From Henriciella sp. (lineage in GTDB: Bacteria > Pseudomonadota > Alphaproteobacteria > Caulobacterales > Hyphomonadaceae): 64,000 nt of DNA. The notes under the pieces are model-generated. The model was not told the DNA's origin and did no database searches. It saw only the letters and a program-made list of their open reading frames with translations. Location of the stretch: positions 152,110 through 216,109 of the forward strand of contig JASJAO010000003.1 of assembly GCA_030066975.1 (NCBI GenBank), given 5' to 3'. This document shows, one piece after another, positions 42,253-50,829 of this stretch. Position numbers and translations under genes: made by a program. Position 1 is the first letter of the stretch; every line of letters starts with the position of its first letter.

Positions 42253-43428
42253 CTAGAACACCATCACCTTGATGGAATCGAAGTTCTGCACCCCGCCGCC
42301 GACACGTTTTGTGGTGTAGAACAGGACGTATGGTTTCGCCGAGAATGGATCCCGCAGGACGCGCGCGCCCTGGCGATCTGCGATCAGATACCCACGCCGG
42401 AAGTCACCGAAACCGATTGCGGCGTTGCCCGCTCCAATATCCGGCATGTCTTCCATCTCGGTCACTGGATAGCCCAGCACCGTCGCAGCCTCACCGCCCG
42501 TTCCAGGCGCCCACAGATAGCGCCCGTCGCCATCCTTCAGCTTGCGAACCACAGCCGCGGTGTGCCGGTTCATCACAAACCGGCCATTCACGCGAAACTG
42601 CGATTTCGGTGTGTGGATAAGATCAATTAGCTGATCACCCGCATCCGTTTGCGTAAAGTCGCCCGCAACAGAGCCAATCTCGCCCCACTGATGGACCGTC
42701 TCATCGACGATGGAATAGTCCAGCAAGCCCTTGGGTTTCCCAACACCGTCACCGGAAACAAAGGCCGCGCTTTCCTGTACGCTGAAGGCCGCCTCAACTT
42801 CATCGGCCAACCACTCATCGATATCCGCGTAAGCATCTTCGAGCAGTGTCTGTGTCGCCGCTGGCATCGCGTAGAGTTCGCCAGCCGGAAACTCCAGCAA
42901 GCTCAGACCAGCCGTAGTCGTCTCCGCCCGGGCCTCGGTTTCACCCGCCCACTGCGCGCCAACGCCGAGTGATACAGGCTTGCGATACACACCCGCAGAG
43001 GTTTGACGCACCGTCGCGATCTGGCGCATCGGCGAGGTCTGCATCAACCGGGCTTCGATCAGCCGGTCCAATTCCGGTGGCGCAACATAGCCGCCTTGAT
43101 CCTCTGTTCCGGCTGACAAGGCCTTCGTATCAAGTCGCGCAAGACCGCTTTCGTCACCCTTCCTCAAGTATTGCGACCACGCCTCATTGTGTGCGCTGAC
43201 ATCGGGTTCGGACACACTGACATCGGGTCGCGCAGCCTTCAAACTCAGCGCGTCGAGGCGCTTGTCGATCTTTCGCAGCTTCTCGTCGAGCAGCACATCA
43301 GCAGCACCTTTTTGCTCAATCTCTTCCAGACGTTCGTCATTGGCCTGTTTATAGGCTTCGAACGATGCCATGATCTCGGCAGCAAGCGTCTTGCCCTCGC
43401 TGCCCATCGCTTTCACTTCCTTGGTCAT
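42253..43428 (-). CDS. GTA major capsid protein, HK97 fold (g5)
   Basis: A 391-residue HK97-type capsid protein. The N-terminal coiled-coil (about residues 1-85) is the scaffold-like region removed by the prohead protease. The mature fold starts around ALSAGTEDQGGYVAPPELDR and continues with SPMRQIATVRQTSAG and GDGVGKPKGLLDY. I chose ATG 43428 over 43443 because AAGGAGAG precedes it at good spacing. Complete. Confidence 0.94.
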   Translation of the reverse strand: MTKEVKAMGSEGKTLAAEIMASFEAYKQANDERLEEIEQKGAADVLLDEKLRKIDKRLDALSLKAARPDVSVSEPDVSAHNEAWSQYLRKGDESGLARLDTKALSAGTEDQGGYVAPPELDRLIEARLMQTSPMRQIATVRQTSAGVYRKPVSLGVGAQWAGETEARAETTTAGLSLLEFPAGELYAMPAATQTLLEDAYADIDEWLADEVEAAFSVQESAAFVSGDGVGKPKGLLDYSIVDETVHQWGEIGSVAGDFTQTDAGDQLIDLIHTPKSQFRVNGRFVMNRHTAAVVRKLKDGDGRYLWAPGTGGEAATVLGYPVTEMEDMPDIGAGNAAIGFGDFRRGYLIADRQGARVLRDPFSAKPYVLFYTTKRVGGGVQNFDSIKVMVF

Positions 43429-43449
43429 TTGCTCTCCTTGCAACCAAAT

Positions 43450-43869
43450 TCAAATCACTCGGAAGCGAGCAGTGCTGAGCATCGGCTCCGCAACCAGAGA
43501 CACTTCCACCAATTCAATATCTGCCAGCGTCCGTCCTCGGTCCCCGCGCGGGACCCAGACTCGCGGACGAAACCCGATCGAAAGGCCATCTAGGCCGTGT
43601 TCTGCAATCAGACTTTGTGCGGTTGGGCTTTCAACCAATCCCCGCACATACAGCCCGTGACCGTCTTCCACCATGCGGTTCCAATGACCTGCAATGGCAC
43701 CCCCACGATGCTGAAGCAGCATGGGCACTGCCCCGCGGCGCAGACTCTGTGAGAAAGCGCCTGCGCGAACGACGTCACCAGATGCATCCGCGACCCCAAA
43801 CCGGCTGGCATATCCTTCAATCAACAGTGAACGTAGCGGGCGTGGGCTTTGCCTCGCTGCGACATTCAT
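43450..43869 (-). CDS. GTA prohead protease, HK97 family (g4)
   Basis: A 139-residue serine protease that matures the capsid. The family features are the GYASRFGVADASGDVVRAGA opening, a histidine in LLQHRGG and the nucleophile serine in GLSIGFRPR. It overlaps the small coiled-coil gene by 4 bp and lies 21 bp before the capsid gene. It is short but in the range of GTA proteases. Confidence 0.92.
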   Translation of the reverse strand: MNVAARQSPRPLRSLLIEGYASRFGVADASGDVVRAGAFSQSLRRGAVPMLLQHRGGAIAGHWNRMVEDGHGLYVRGLVESPTAQSLIAEHGLDGLSIGFRPRVWVPRGDRGRTLADIELVEVSLVAEPMLSTARFRVI

Positions 43870-44090
43870 AGCCGCTCTACCTTGTTTTCAATGCGGTCGA
43901 GCTGCGCCCTCACCGCTTCCAGTTCGGCCTCGACCCGCGCCAGGCGCTCATAAACCGGTCGGGTTTCTTGCACTTCTGCTTCCAACACCTCAATCTTCTG
44001 AGCTGCAGCTCCAGCCCAAATCAGCGCGCCACCGGTTTGAACCGCCAATGCAAGAACAAACGCCGCCGTAACTTTGCATTCGACCATCAA
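43866..44090 (-). CDS. small membrane coiled-coil protein in the GTA cluster (g3.5 position)
   Basis: A 74-residue protein with one membrane helix (about residues 8-28) and a C-terminal coiled coil (EVLEAEVQETRPVYERLARV onward). It sits between portal and protease, where RcGTA also has a small gene (g3.5). Both ends overlap neighbours by 4 bp, so it is translated with the cluster. Its role is unknown; the membrane anchor suggests a morphogenesis or localisation function. Confidence 0.8.
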   Translation of the reverse strand: MMVECKVTAAFVLALAVQTGGALIWAGAAAQKIEVLEAEVQETRPVYERLARVEAELEAVRAQLDRIENKVERL

Positions 44091-45253
44091 TTAAGACCCA
44101 GAAGCTGTCGCTTTTCGTCCGTGCTCAAGAAGTCGGCATCTCCGATTCGCTTCCACAGCGCATCGCGCTCTGACATGAATGCTGGAACTTGATCCAGGTC
44201 GGGAACAAGTCGTGCATCGTCAAATCTTCCGCTGAGCCAGACTGCGAGCGATTCAGAGGTCTTCAGCACCAGGGGCAAAACCGTATGACGCCAGAAGGCC
44301 GTGTTTGCCTCCTTATAGTTTGAATACGTATTGTCGCCCGGTATACCAAGCAGCATCGGAGGCACCCCAAACGTCAACGCAATCTCTCGGGCGGCGGCAT
44401 TCCTTGCGTCCTGAAAGTCCATTTCGGCTGGCGATAGCGACATGGGTTTCCACTCCAATCCGCCTTCAAGCAACAGCGGACGCCCTGCATTGCCAGACCC
44501 CGAATGCTCACGCCCAAGCTCGGCTTTGAGACGATCAAACTGTTCGTCGGTGAGCTGCGCGCCGTTCTTGCCGTAAATCAGGGCGCCTGATGGCCGCGCG
44601 GCATTATCCAGCAGTGCCTTCGCCCACTCAGCCGATCCATTATGCAGGTCCAGCGCTTTTCGCGCCGCAGCGATCGGTGAAAAGCCATAGGACGCATCGC
44701 CTGGATTATAGAATTTCAGGTGCAGAACACGCGACCAGCCATCTGCATCACGACTGATTAGTCTCTCCCCCCGCGCAACCCGGACCGCATATCCCGTTAC
44801 GTATCCTCGCCCGTCCTGCATCACACGTACCGCGCTGACAGGCAGATTGAAAATCCCCCGTGGCCGAACACCCTCAGCGATTGTCACAGCCTCTGCCCAG
44901 GCATTTCCCGAGATCTGCAAGTCTGTATAGATTTGCTCCAACAACAGACGCCCTGTCTGCTCCGGGGCTGGCTCGTCCAATAGATCTTGGACGACCTGTT
45001 CACTGGCGACGAGCGGGATAGACGCAGCGGCCTCAGCAACCATGCGGATACAGCGATAGACGACCGCATTGCCCGTGTAGCCATCGCGTGTAAGTGCAGC
45101 GGTGTCGACCCGTCCCCAGCTTGCGCCGGGCAGTTGTGACAGGGCCACCATGGATGCACCGGTTTTCTCTTCAACTCGTCCCCAGGGCCATTTCATCGGC
45201 AGCTCCGTTACATCTCTCAACGCTAGCCAATCTAAGTCAGAAAAAGACCCCAT
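44087..45253 (-). CDS. GTA portal protein, HK97 family (g3)
   Basis: A 388-residue portal, the dodecameric channel for DNA packaging. Family segments include GNAVVYRCIRMVAEAAASIP, GRLLLEQIYTDLQISGNAW and the C-terminal GDNTYSNYKEANTAFWRHT. It begins 118 bp from the divergent parA gene, so its promoter probably lies in that gap and the structural genes here can be transcribed separately from the terminase gene. Confidence 0.94.
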   Translation of the reverse strand: MGSFSDLDWLALRDVTELPMKWPWGRVEEKTGASMVALSQLPGASWGRVDTAALTRDGYTGNAVVYRCIRMVAEAAASIPLVASEQVVQDLLDEPAPEQTGRLLLEQIYTDLQISGNAWAEAVTIAEGVRPRGIFNLPVSAVRVMQDGRGYVTGYAVRVARGERLISRDADGWSRVLHLKFYNPGDASYGFSPIAAARKALDLHNGSAEWAKALLDNAARPSGALIYGKNGAQLTDEQFDRLKAELGREHSGSGNAGRPLLLEGGLEWKPMSLSPAEMDFQDARNAAAREIALTFGVPPMLLGIPGDNTYSNYKEANTAFWRHTVLPLVLKTSESLAVWLSGRFDDARLVPDLDQVPAFMSERDALWKRIGDADFLSTDEKRQLLGLN

Positions 45254-45305
45254 CGGATTGATTCATCCCTCTTTCAGGTTTCATCGTTGATTTACGCAGG
45301 ATTAA

Positions 45306-45337
45306 GCCGACTCAATCCTCGATATCGGTTAGTCGGC
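45306..45337. promoter_or_regulatory. inverted repeat in the portal/parA divergent promoter region
   Basis: Arms GCCGACT (45306-45312) and AGTCGGC (45331-45337) are perfect inverted repeats flanking an 8-bp palindrome CGATATCG (45320-45327). The element lies 35 bp before the parA start and 53 bp from the portal start, where a dimeric regulator could control both. No T-run follows, so a terminator is unlikely. Confidence 0.45.
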
Positions 45338-45371
45338 GAGGCTCACACTCGCGCCTTCGATAGGAGAATGC

Positions 45372-46280
45372 ATGCTCGGTCGCGTCATTTCAGTCGCCAA
45401 TTCCAAAGGGGGAGTCGGCAAAACGACAACAACTGTGTCGCTGGCAGAAGCCTTCGCGGCAGAAGGCTATAAAACCCTCGTGGTTGATCTCGACAGTCAG
45501 GCCAACGCCTCTTTGCTGATTTTCGGCGAAGATGGCGACGAGCGCCTCTATGACGCAATCCACGCCTACACCAATGTCTCCGATTATCTACGTGAGAACT
45601 TTCTAGGCGAATGTTTTGCCCATATGTCTAAGTTCATCGTGCCAAATGCCAGCGATGTGACCTATCTGGACCAAACGCTTGATTTGTCTCTGGTTCCGGC
45701 CACACCGGGGCTACGCCGCGCCGAACGCGAATTGATCTACACGCTGACTGAGCAAGGTTATTCGATGACAGCAATTGAAGGCCGCGTCGGTCTTCGTCTC
45801 CGCCAGGACATGGCAGACCTTCGAAAGCAATATGACATCGTGATCTGTGATTGTCCCCCTGGTATATCTGCGATGACGGAAGCAACACTCTCGGCCTCTG
45901 ATCTGATCATCGTACCCACCATTCCGGATTTCATGTCGACCCTCGGTCTCGATCTCTTCACGGGGGACATTATCGACAGCTTGAAGAAGCGCGGCCTTTC
46001 CAACGTTCCGATCGTACTCGCCACCAAGTATGATGACTCAAACCATCAGAAAGACGTGCTCGCCGCGATGCGCGACGGCGCCAGAGATCCGGATATCGAA
46101 TACGACATGTTCGAAACGGTCATTCCCAACCGGCCGGAGTTTGCGGCGAACCCAATTGAACTCGGCCCGCGCCCGTCATTCAATCAAAAATGGCCCGGCG
46201 AAGCGATGAACACGATCAATATGCTCTATCAGGAAGTGCAGACGCGCTTGGCTGCGCAGACGAAAACAGAAGTGGCCTGA
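45372..46280 (+). CDS. ParA/MinD-family ATPase embedded in the GTA cluster
   Basis: A 302-residue deviant-Walker ATPase with NSKGGVGKTTTTVSLAEAF at residues 10-28 (signature lysine K12), VVDLDSQANASLL (switch I) and VICDCPPGISAMTEATL (Walker B/switch II). Such proteins position plasmids, chromosome origins or large protein complexes along the nucleoid. AGGAG lies 5 nt before the ATG. It is on the strand opposite to the GTA genes, between portal and terminase, followed 4 bp later by a small partner gene. It is not a plasmid-type ParA with an N-terminal DNA-binding domain. No parB or centromere repeats are nearby. Confidence 0.9.
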   Translation: MLGRVISVANSKGGVGKTTTTVSLAEAFAAEGYKTLVVDLDSQANASLLIFGEDGDERLYDAIHAYTNVSDYLRENFLGECFAHMSKFIVPNASDVTYLDQTLDLSLVPATPGLRRAERELIYTLTEQGYSMTAIEGRVGLRLRQDMADLRKQYDIVICDCPPGISAMTEATLSASDLIIVPTIPDFMSTLGLDLFTGDIIDSLKKRGLSNVPIVLATKYDDSNHQKDVLAAMRDGARDPDIEYDMFETVIPNRPEFAANPIELGPRPSFNQKWPGEAMNTINMLYQEVQTRLAAQTKTEVA

Positions 46281-46284
46281 CGTC

Positions 46285-46719
46285 ATGGCTCAATCGATAG
46301 ACCCTCGCACCGCCTTGAAAAATATTCTTGAGCAGGAGGAGTTGTTTCCTCGGGTTCGGCCAGCGGAGATCTCTCAAGCCGCGGTGAAGCTCGCAAGCAA
46401 GCAGATCATTGCAGCAGGCCAATCCATAGACGACCTGAAAGCCATCAACGCCTCCATTGGAGATGAACTCTTTGCGAAATGTCTACAGGGCCTAACCGCG
46501 CACCAGATCAAACTGTTGGCACGTCGCCTTGATCCAGGCGCAGAGGACATTCAGGTCAATACCGGCAACTCTGCCCTTCGACACACCCGCGCCCTTCTAT
46601 CAGGCGCGGACGCTCAAACACGTGTCTTACCTGATCGGCAAGAAACAGACGCCGACAGTCACCCCGCGCCAAAGAAGAACAAATATCTCGGTCGAAAATC
46701 CTTCCGCACCGGCCGTTAA
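46285..46719 (+). CDS. uncharacterised partner protein of the GTA-embedded ParA
   Basis: A 144-residue protein that I do not recognise, translated 4 bp after parA and thus surely co-expressed. Residues 1-90 are predicted helical (TALKNILEQEELFPRVRPAE, then ISQAAVKLASKQIIAAGQS, then LQGLTAHQIKLLARRLDPGA). The C-terminal 50 residues are polar and probably disordered, ending in a basic patch (KKNKYLGRKSFRTGR). ParA partners often use a basic, flexible terminus to stimulate the ATPase, which is one reading, but here the basic patch is C-terminal. The last codons overlap the terminase stop. Confidence 0.75.
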   Translation: MAQSIDPRTALKNILEQEELFPRVRPAEISQAAVKLASKQIIAAGQSIDDLKAINASIGDELFAKCLQGLTAHQIKLLARRLDPGAEDIQVNTGNSALRHTRALLSGADAQTRVLPDRQETDADSHPAPKKNKYLGRKSFRTGR

Positions 46720-48014
46720 AGCCTCCGCACGCGCGGCTCACCAACGGGCTCCAACATCAACGTCGTGATCGCCCAAACCAGAGCGTCGAGTCGATCCGGA
46801 GAGGCCGCAAATCCATCTGCGCCAAATCCGCACATTTCATCCTCCAACGCGTTGAAACAGCCAACATGGCTAACCTCTCCTCGGCTGTACAACGCAGCCA
46901 CAGGCAGGGCCCGCGCACGTTTTCCCAACCTCGCCCGGACGAGCTTGATCGGGACGCGACAACCGGCAGACGTCAATACAGCAGAGATCATTTCTCCCCC
47001 CTGGTTCGCCTCGGCCACAATTGAGCTTGCACCGATTTCGGCGGCGACAGACACTGCTCGATATCCCCAATCGAGGGGTCTCAGTCCCTTAGCCGACGCA
47101 TCGCGGAGGACGAAACAGCGCTCCCCAAATCCGGGAACAGCAGCTCGCCCAACCGCCACAATCCCACACGCATCCGCGTTCAAACTGCTGGTCGCCGGCG
47201 GATCGATCGCGACAATCACATCCTCAAACCGCTCCGGCACACGGTCGCATCGTGTCTTGTCAATCATCGCCCGGGTCCATAGGGCCCCCTCAAGGTCCTC
47301 AATTAGATCCCCCTGCAATTCTTGGCGATCAAGCGCAGTACCGCCATATGTGCGGTTCACATAGTCGAGGAAGCTTGTTGCAAGATAGGCTGCATTCTCA
47401 TGCGTCGCAGACCGCGTGGTCACCGCTTCTCCATCAACCAGGCGCTTGATCAGTGGCACCGGGCGCGGCGTTGATGTCGCCACGCATCTCGGTCTCTGAC
47501 CCAGCCTCAACCCCATCTGAAGCGTGTCCCAGACCGCTTCACCATAGCTCCAGGCAGCGAGTTCATCGCACCATGCTGCCTCAAACTGTGGTCCGCGCAA
47601 TCGATCTGGATCCTCAGCCGAGAAAACCTGCGCAATCGCGCCGTTCGACCACTCAAGGCGACGACGAGTGACAGAATATTGCGGTTGCCACTCCTTGATC
47701 GTTTCAATCGACCGCAAGCCGGATTCGCCCTCAATCATGACCTCGCGCACCTCGCCGAGCGTTGAGCCGACAAGAGCAATCCGGCCTAGCCCCGCCTGCC
47801 TCACCGCATAGCGAACCCATTCTGCCCCCGCCCGCGTCTTGCCGGCGCCTCGACCACCGAGGAACAACCAGTTTCGCCAGTCCGTCTCCGGGGGAAATTG
47901 TGGCTTTCGCGCCGTCATCAAAAAAGGAAACTTCGCGAGGAACTCCGCCTCGGCCCGGCGGACGCTCTCAACGGGTCGAGCAGCCCAATCGGCACGCCAT
48001 GTCATTTCGGTCAT
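46716..48014 (-). CDS. GTA terminase large subunit (g2)
   Basis: A 432-residue packaging motor. The ATPase domain has Walker A GGRGAGKT (residues 53-60) and Walker B AAWCDE (residues 147-152). The nuclease domain has acidic residues in VIVAIDPPATS, SIVAEANQGG and SPDRLDALVWAI. In GTAs this enzyme packages host DNA headful-style. No recognisable small terminase (g1) precedes it. It is separated from the portal gene by the convergent parA pair, so it needs its own promoter near 48015-48200. Confidence 0.93.
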   Translation of the reverse strand: MTEMTWRADWAARPVESVRRAEAEFLAKFPFLMTARKPQFPPETDWRNWLFLGGRGAGKTRAGAEWVRYAVRQAGLGRIALVGSTLGEVREVMIEGESGLRSIETIKEWQPQYSVTRRRLEWSNGAIAQVFSAEDPDRLRGPQFEAAWCDELAAWSYGEAVWDTLQMGLRLGQRPRCVATSTPRPVPLIKRLVDGEAVTTRSATHENAAYLATSFLDYVNRTYGGTALDRQELQGDLIEDLEGALWTRAMIDKTRCDRVPERFEDVIVAIDPPATSSLNADACGIVAVGRAAVPGFGERCFVLRDASAKGLRPLDWGYRAVSVAAEIGASSIVAEANQGGEMISAVLTSAGCRVPIKLVRARLGKRARALPVAALYSRGEVSHVGCFNALEDEMCGFGADGFAASPDRLDALVWAITTLMLEPVGEPRVRRL

Positions 48015-48201
48015 TGTCCTTGCTTTTCGCCAACAGCCATCCAGATCGGCCTCGCCTGCGTCGCACTCGCGATTTCACCAATGCATCGTAAAACAGCGAA
48101 CAGCCCGGTCGGATTCAGAGACCTCGATCCACTAATCCCCCTTGCCCGATCCGTGGCAGACCGCCTAAGCTGATGGAAGAAAATTCAAAGGGGATATCTA
48201 A

Positions 48202-48561
48202 ATGGCATACGCATCAGGGGTAAGGCTCAGCGGCTTGGCCGGAATCATTGGCGCAGGCGTGGGCGGCTATATCGGATATACGCAAGCCGCAGATGTAAGC
48301 TCACTGACGCCGATCAGCGGCGCACTTATTTTGGGCGCGGTTGGACTGGTCGCCGGAAGCGCTGGCGCATTCCTGCTGAAATCCGTTATGCAGTTCATCA
48401 TCTACGCCATTATGCTCGGGATTGTCGTCTTTGTGTTCCAGAATCAAATCGAAGCGATGACGGGCATAAACCCCGTCTCTGCAGCGATAGAATTCATGAG
48501 AGATTTGGGACTCCCGTTTGATAGGGTACCCGGAATTGGCGAGGGCACAGAAGACGGCTGA
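48202..48561 (+). CDS. small three-helix membrane protein divergent from terminase
   Basis: A 119-residue protein that I do not recognise. It has three hydrophobic segments (about residues 10-26, 40-60 and 62-82), a Gly-rich first helix (GLAGIIGAGVGGYIGY) and a polar C terminus (INPVSAAIEFMRDLGLPFDR). It starts 187 bp from the terminase gene on the opposite strand, and the 3' end abuts the enoyl-CoA hydratase stop. Size and topology resemble a holin, but nothing specific supports that. Confidence 0.7.
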   Translation: MAYASGVRLSGLAGIIGAGVGGYIGYTQAADVSSLTPISGALILGAVGLVAGSAGAFLLKSVMQFIIYAIMLGIVVFVFQNQIEAMTGINPVSAAIEFMRDLGLPFDRVPGIGEGTEDG

Positions 48562-49356
48562 CTATTTGGCCCAGTCAGGTTTTCTTTTCTCGAGAAAAGC
48601 TGCCAGACCTTCTTTTCCCTCATCACCCGCACGGCGCGCTGCGATGCGTTTTGAACTTTCACGGCTGAGGCCTTCGCCATAGGGGATTCCAGTGAAGTCC
48701 AGCACAAGCGCTTTGGCATCCCTGATGGCACCCGGCGCCGCTCCCAATGCCAGCGATCCAAGGTGCTCCTCCATTTCGGCAAGCTCCGTCTCGTCTTTTA
48801 CAACGTACTGTACCAGGCCAATTTTTTCAGCGAACGCAGCGTCAAAACTTTCGGCTGACACAAACAGCGCTTTCGCCATGCGGGGCCCGATCGCATTGAT
48901 CACAAATGGAGATATCGTCGCTGGCGTGAGGCCCAGCCTGACCTCGCTAAACCGAAACTTCGTGCCCTCAATGGCAACGGCAATATCACAGGCGGCAACC
49001 AATCCTGCCCCTCCCCCCATAGCAGCGCCCTGCACAAGCGCGACGGTCATCTGCGGCAGCTCAGCGAGCTTTCGCAACATCTCGGCAAGCGCAAAAGCGT
49101 CTTGTTCATTGTCCTGACGGGTCCACCCTTGAGCCGCTCTCATCCATTCAAGATCGGCCCCGGCCGAAAAGCTCGGTCCAAGACCACGAAGAATCACCAT
49201 TCGGAGTGTGTCCTGCTCTTCCAAGGTCTCCAGCGCATCGGTTAGTTCTTCAATGACTTTGCCATTGAAGGCGTTGTGCTTGTCAGGGCGATTCAGAGTC
49301 AAAATCGCGATGCCTTCACGCGTTGCATCCAGCATGATTGTTTCATACTCACTCAT
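48562..49356 (-). CDS. enoyl-CoA hydratase/isomerase family protein
   Basis: A 264-residue crotonase-fold enzyme. The oxyanion-hole segments are GLGPSFSAGADLEWM and GAAMGGGAGLVAACDIAVA, and the C-terminal region (EGLSRESSKRIAARRAGDEG) matches methylglutaconyl-CoA hydratase and related short-chain hydratases. The exact substrate is not certain. ATG 49356 has GGAGGGAG upstream, better than 49398. It lies 16 bp after the acyltransferase gene. Confidence 0.9.
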   Translation of the reverse strand: MSEYETIMLDATREGIAILTLNRPDKHNAFNGKVIEELTDALETLEEQDTLRMVILRGLGPSFSAGADLEWMRAAQGWTRQDNEQDAFALAEMLRKLAELPQMTVALVQGAAMGGGAGLVAACDIAVAIEGTKFRFSEVRLGLTPATISPFVINAIGPRMAKALFVSAESFDAAFAEKIGLVQYVVKDETELAEMEEHLGSLALGAAPGAIRDAKALVLDFTGIPYGEGLSRESSKRIAARRAGDEGKEGLAAFLEKRKPDWAK

Positions 49357-49372
49357 CAGGCTCTCCCTCCAC

Positions 49373-50395
49373 TTAGGCATTTCGATAATGGCTATCACGC
49401 CTTAGACTTGGCCGTTCTACCGTCCACCATAGGACGTAGCTTGCAAGTAAGACCAGAGCGGCTGGAAGCGCGATTTGCCCCAGCAGGGGTAACGCTGAGA
49501 GAATACCAAGCGCAACAAGGCCTTGCACAATCGGAAAGTGCGTTATGTAGATGCCGTAGCTGACATCTCCCCAACGGGCCGCTCTGATGGTTGGGCCGGG
49601 CATGAATGCGATACCGGCAATTACGGCGGCCAGAGCCGCAGCACGCAGGATCTCCAACGGCGCAATAACAAATGACCCCACCAGCAAGGTGAGACCAACA
49701 AAAAGCAGCGCGACGGGCCGCGCTCTCGCGACCGGCCAGAGCTTCCAAAGCGCCATACCACTTGCAAAATAGGCCATCTGTCCGGGCAGCTGGCGCGCAA
49801 TCTGCGCCGCGAACGGGTGCTCCAGCTTTGCAGCCTCAACACTCCAGATCCACCCCCCAACATAGAGAATAAGCAGGCCGATCCACCAATATCTCGCCAA
49901 TCTCGTCAGGATCGCTGCCACAAACGGCAGGACCATGTAGAACATCACTTCGATCTTAAGGGTCCAAAGCGCCCCATTTACAGCGGTTATCGCGTGATCT
50001 TCGAACAGGCCCGGCAAATTAGGCTGTAGAAAGTTGAGAAACAGGAGGTTGGCGCCGAAATACCGCGCGATTTGCGCCATCGCATCGGTGTTTTCCCAAT
50101 TTATGACAATGGCAATCACCGTCGGAACTAAAATCACCACGACATAGGCCGGATACAAACGACGAATACGTTTTCCGGCATAGTCGGCAATCTCTCGGGA
50201 CCGCTCCAGAGACCCATAAACCAGCGCACCTGACGCAATGAAAAACCCTTGAATGGCCAGCTCCGCCAAAACGCCCAGATTGCGGTGCCAGATTGTAAGT
50301 TCTCCCCCAGAGGTCAACACCGCGCCGTGATAGACAAATACGAGGGTCGCGAAGACCAGGCGGAGCAGGTCAAATCTGTTCTCAGAGGCACTCAT
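49373..50395 (-). CDS. acyltransferase 3 family membrane protein
   Basis: A 340-residue integral membrane acyltransferase. It starts with RFDLLRLVFATLVFVYHGAV, whose Arg and His are the conserved pair of the family, and has about ten hydrophobic segments. These enzymes acetylate or acylate surface glycans such as O-antigen or exopolysaccharide. The acceptor is unknown and no polysaccharide genes are adjacent. Confidence 0.9.
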   Translation of the reverse strand: MSASENRFDLLRLVFATLVFVYHGAVLTSGGELTIWHRNLGVLAELAIQGFFIASGALVYGSLERSREIADYAGKRIRRLYPAYVVVILVPTVIAIVINWENTDAMAQIARYFGANLLFLNFLQPNLPGLFEDHAITAVNGALWTLKIEVMFYMVLPFVAAILTRLARYWWIGLLILYVGGWIWSVEAAKLEHPFAAQIARQLPGQMAYFASGMALWKLWPVARARPVALLFVGLTLLVGSFVIAPLEILRAAALAAVIAGIAFMPGPTIRAARWGDVSYGIYITHFPIVQGLVALGILSALPLLGQIALPAALVLLASYVLWWTVERPSLRRDSHYRNA

Positions 50396-50556
50396 TCACC
50401 CGTCGCTAGTGCCATTGGATTGGGGATTCAAGCGATTAGCTTGAGATCGAGGCGGGTCCTACGCCCATTCAAGGACGGCCCACCACATGGGCAGGCCGTC
50501 TCCGCGCGTTCAGGGTGTATGTCCTGTTCGTTGCGATACCCAGGTGACATCAGGCA

Positions 50557-50829
50557 TCAGGACGTTTCTTCATCAGTTTTGCCCTTCATCGCGGCCGACA
50601 TTTCGGCGAGCGTTATAGATCCACTGCCATCGGTATCAATCTCCACGAATTTGATGGTGGCTTCAGTCACGGTGACCTCGCCGGACGCCGTTTGCCATGA
50701 AACAAACTCACCCTGTGACACATAGCCGTCAGCATTGGTGTCGACTATTTCAAATGTTGCTTCAACCTGAGCTTGCGCCCCCGACAGGCAGACAATTGCA
50801 GCAGCTGTAATCAATGCAATTCGAGTCAT
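50557..50829 (-). CDS. secreted EF-hand protein, two loops
   Basis: A 90-residue protein with a signal peptide (cleavage near SGAQAQ, residue 21) and two EF-hand loops: DTNADGYVSQGE and DTDGSGSITLAE, both with full calcium-ligand sets. It is a shorter relative of the four-loop protein at 18794. The last residues (KGKTDEETS) are polar. Role unknown; likely calcium binding in the periplasm. Confidence 0.88.
   Translation of the reverse strand: MTRIALITAAAIVCLSGAQAQVEATFEIVDTNADGYVSQGEFVSWQTASGEVTVTEATIKFVEIDTDGSGSITLAEMSAAMKGKTDEETS

Noticed and set aside
48011..48184. Minus-strand open frame ending in an ATGA overlap with the GTA terminase, possible g1
   Set aside because: It has no ATG, GTG or TTG near its upstream end except a late ATG giving nine codons, and no small-terminase similarity that I can see; kept only as a remark in the terminase finding.
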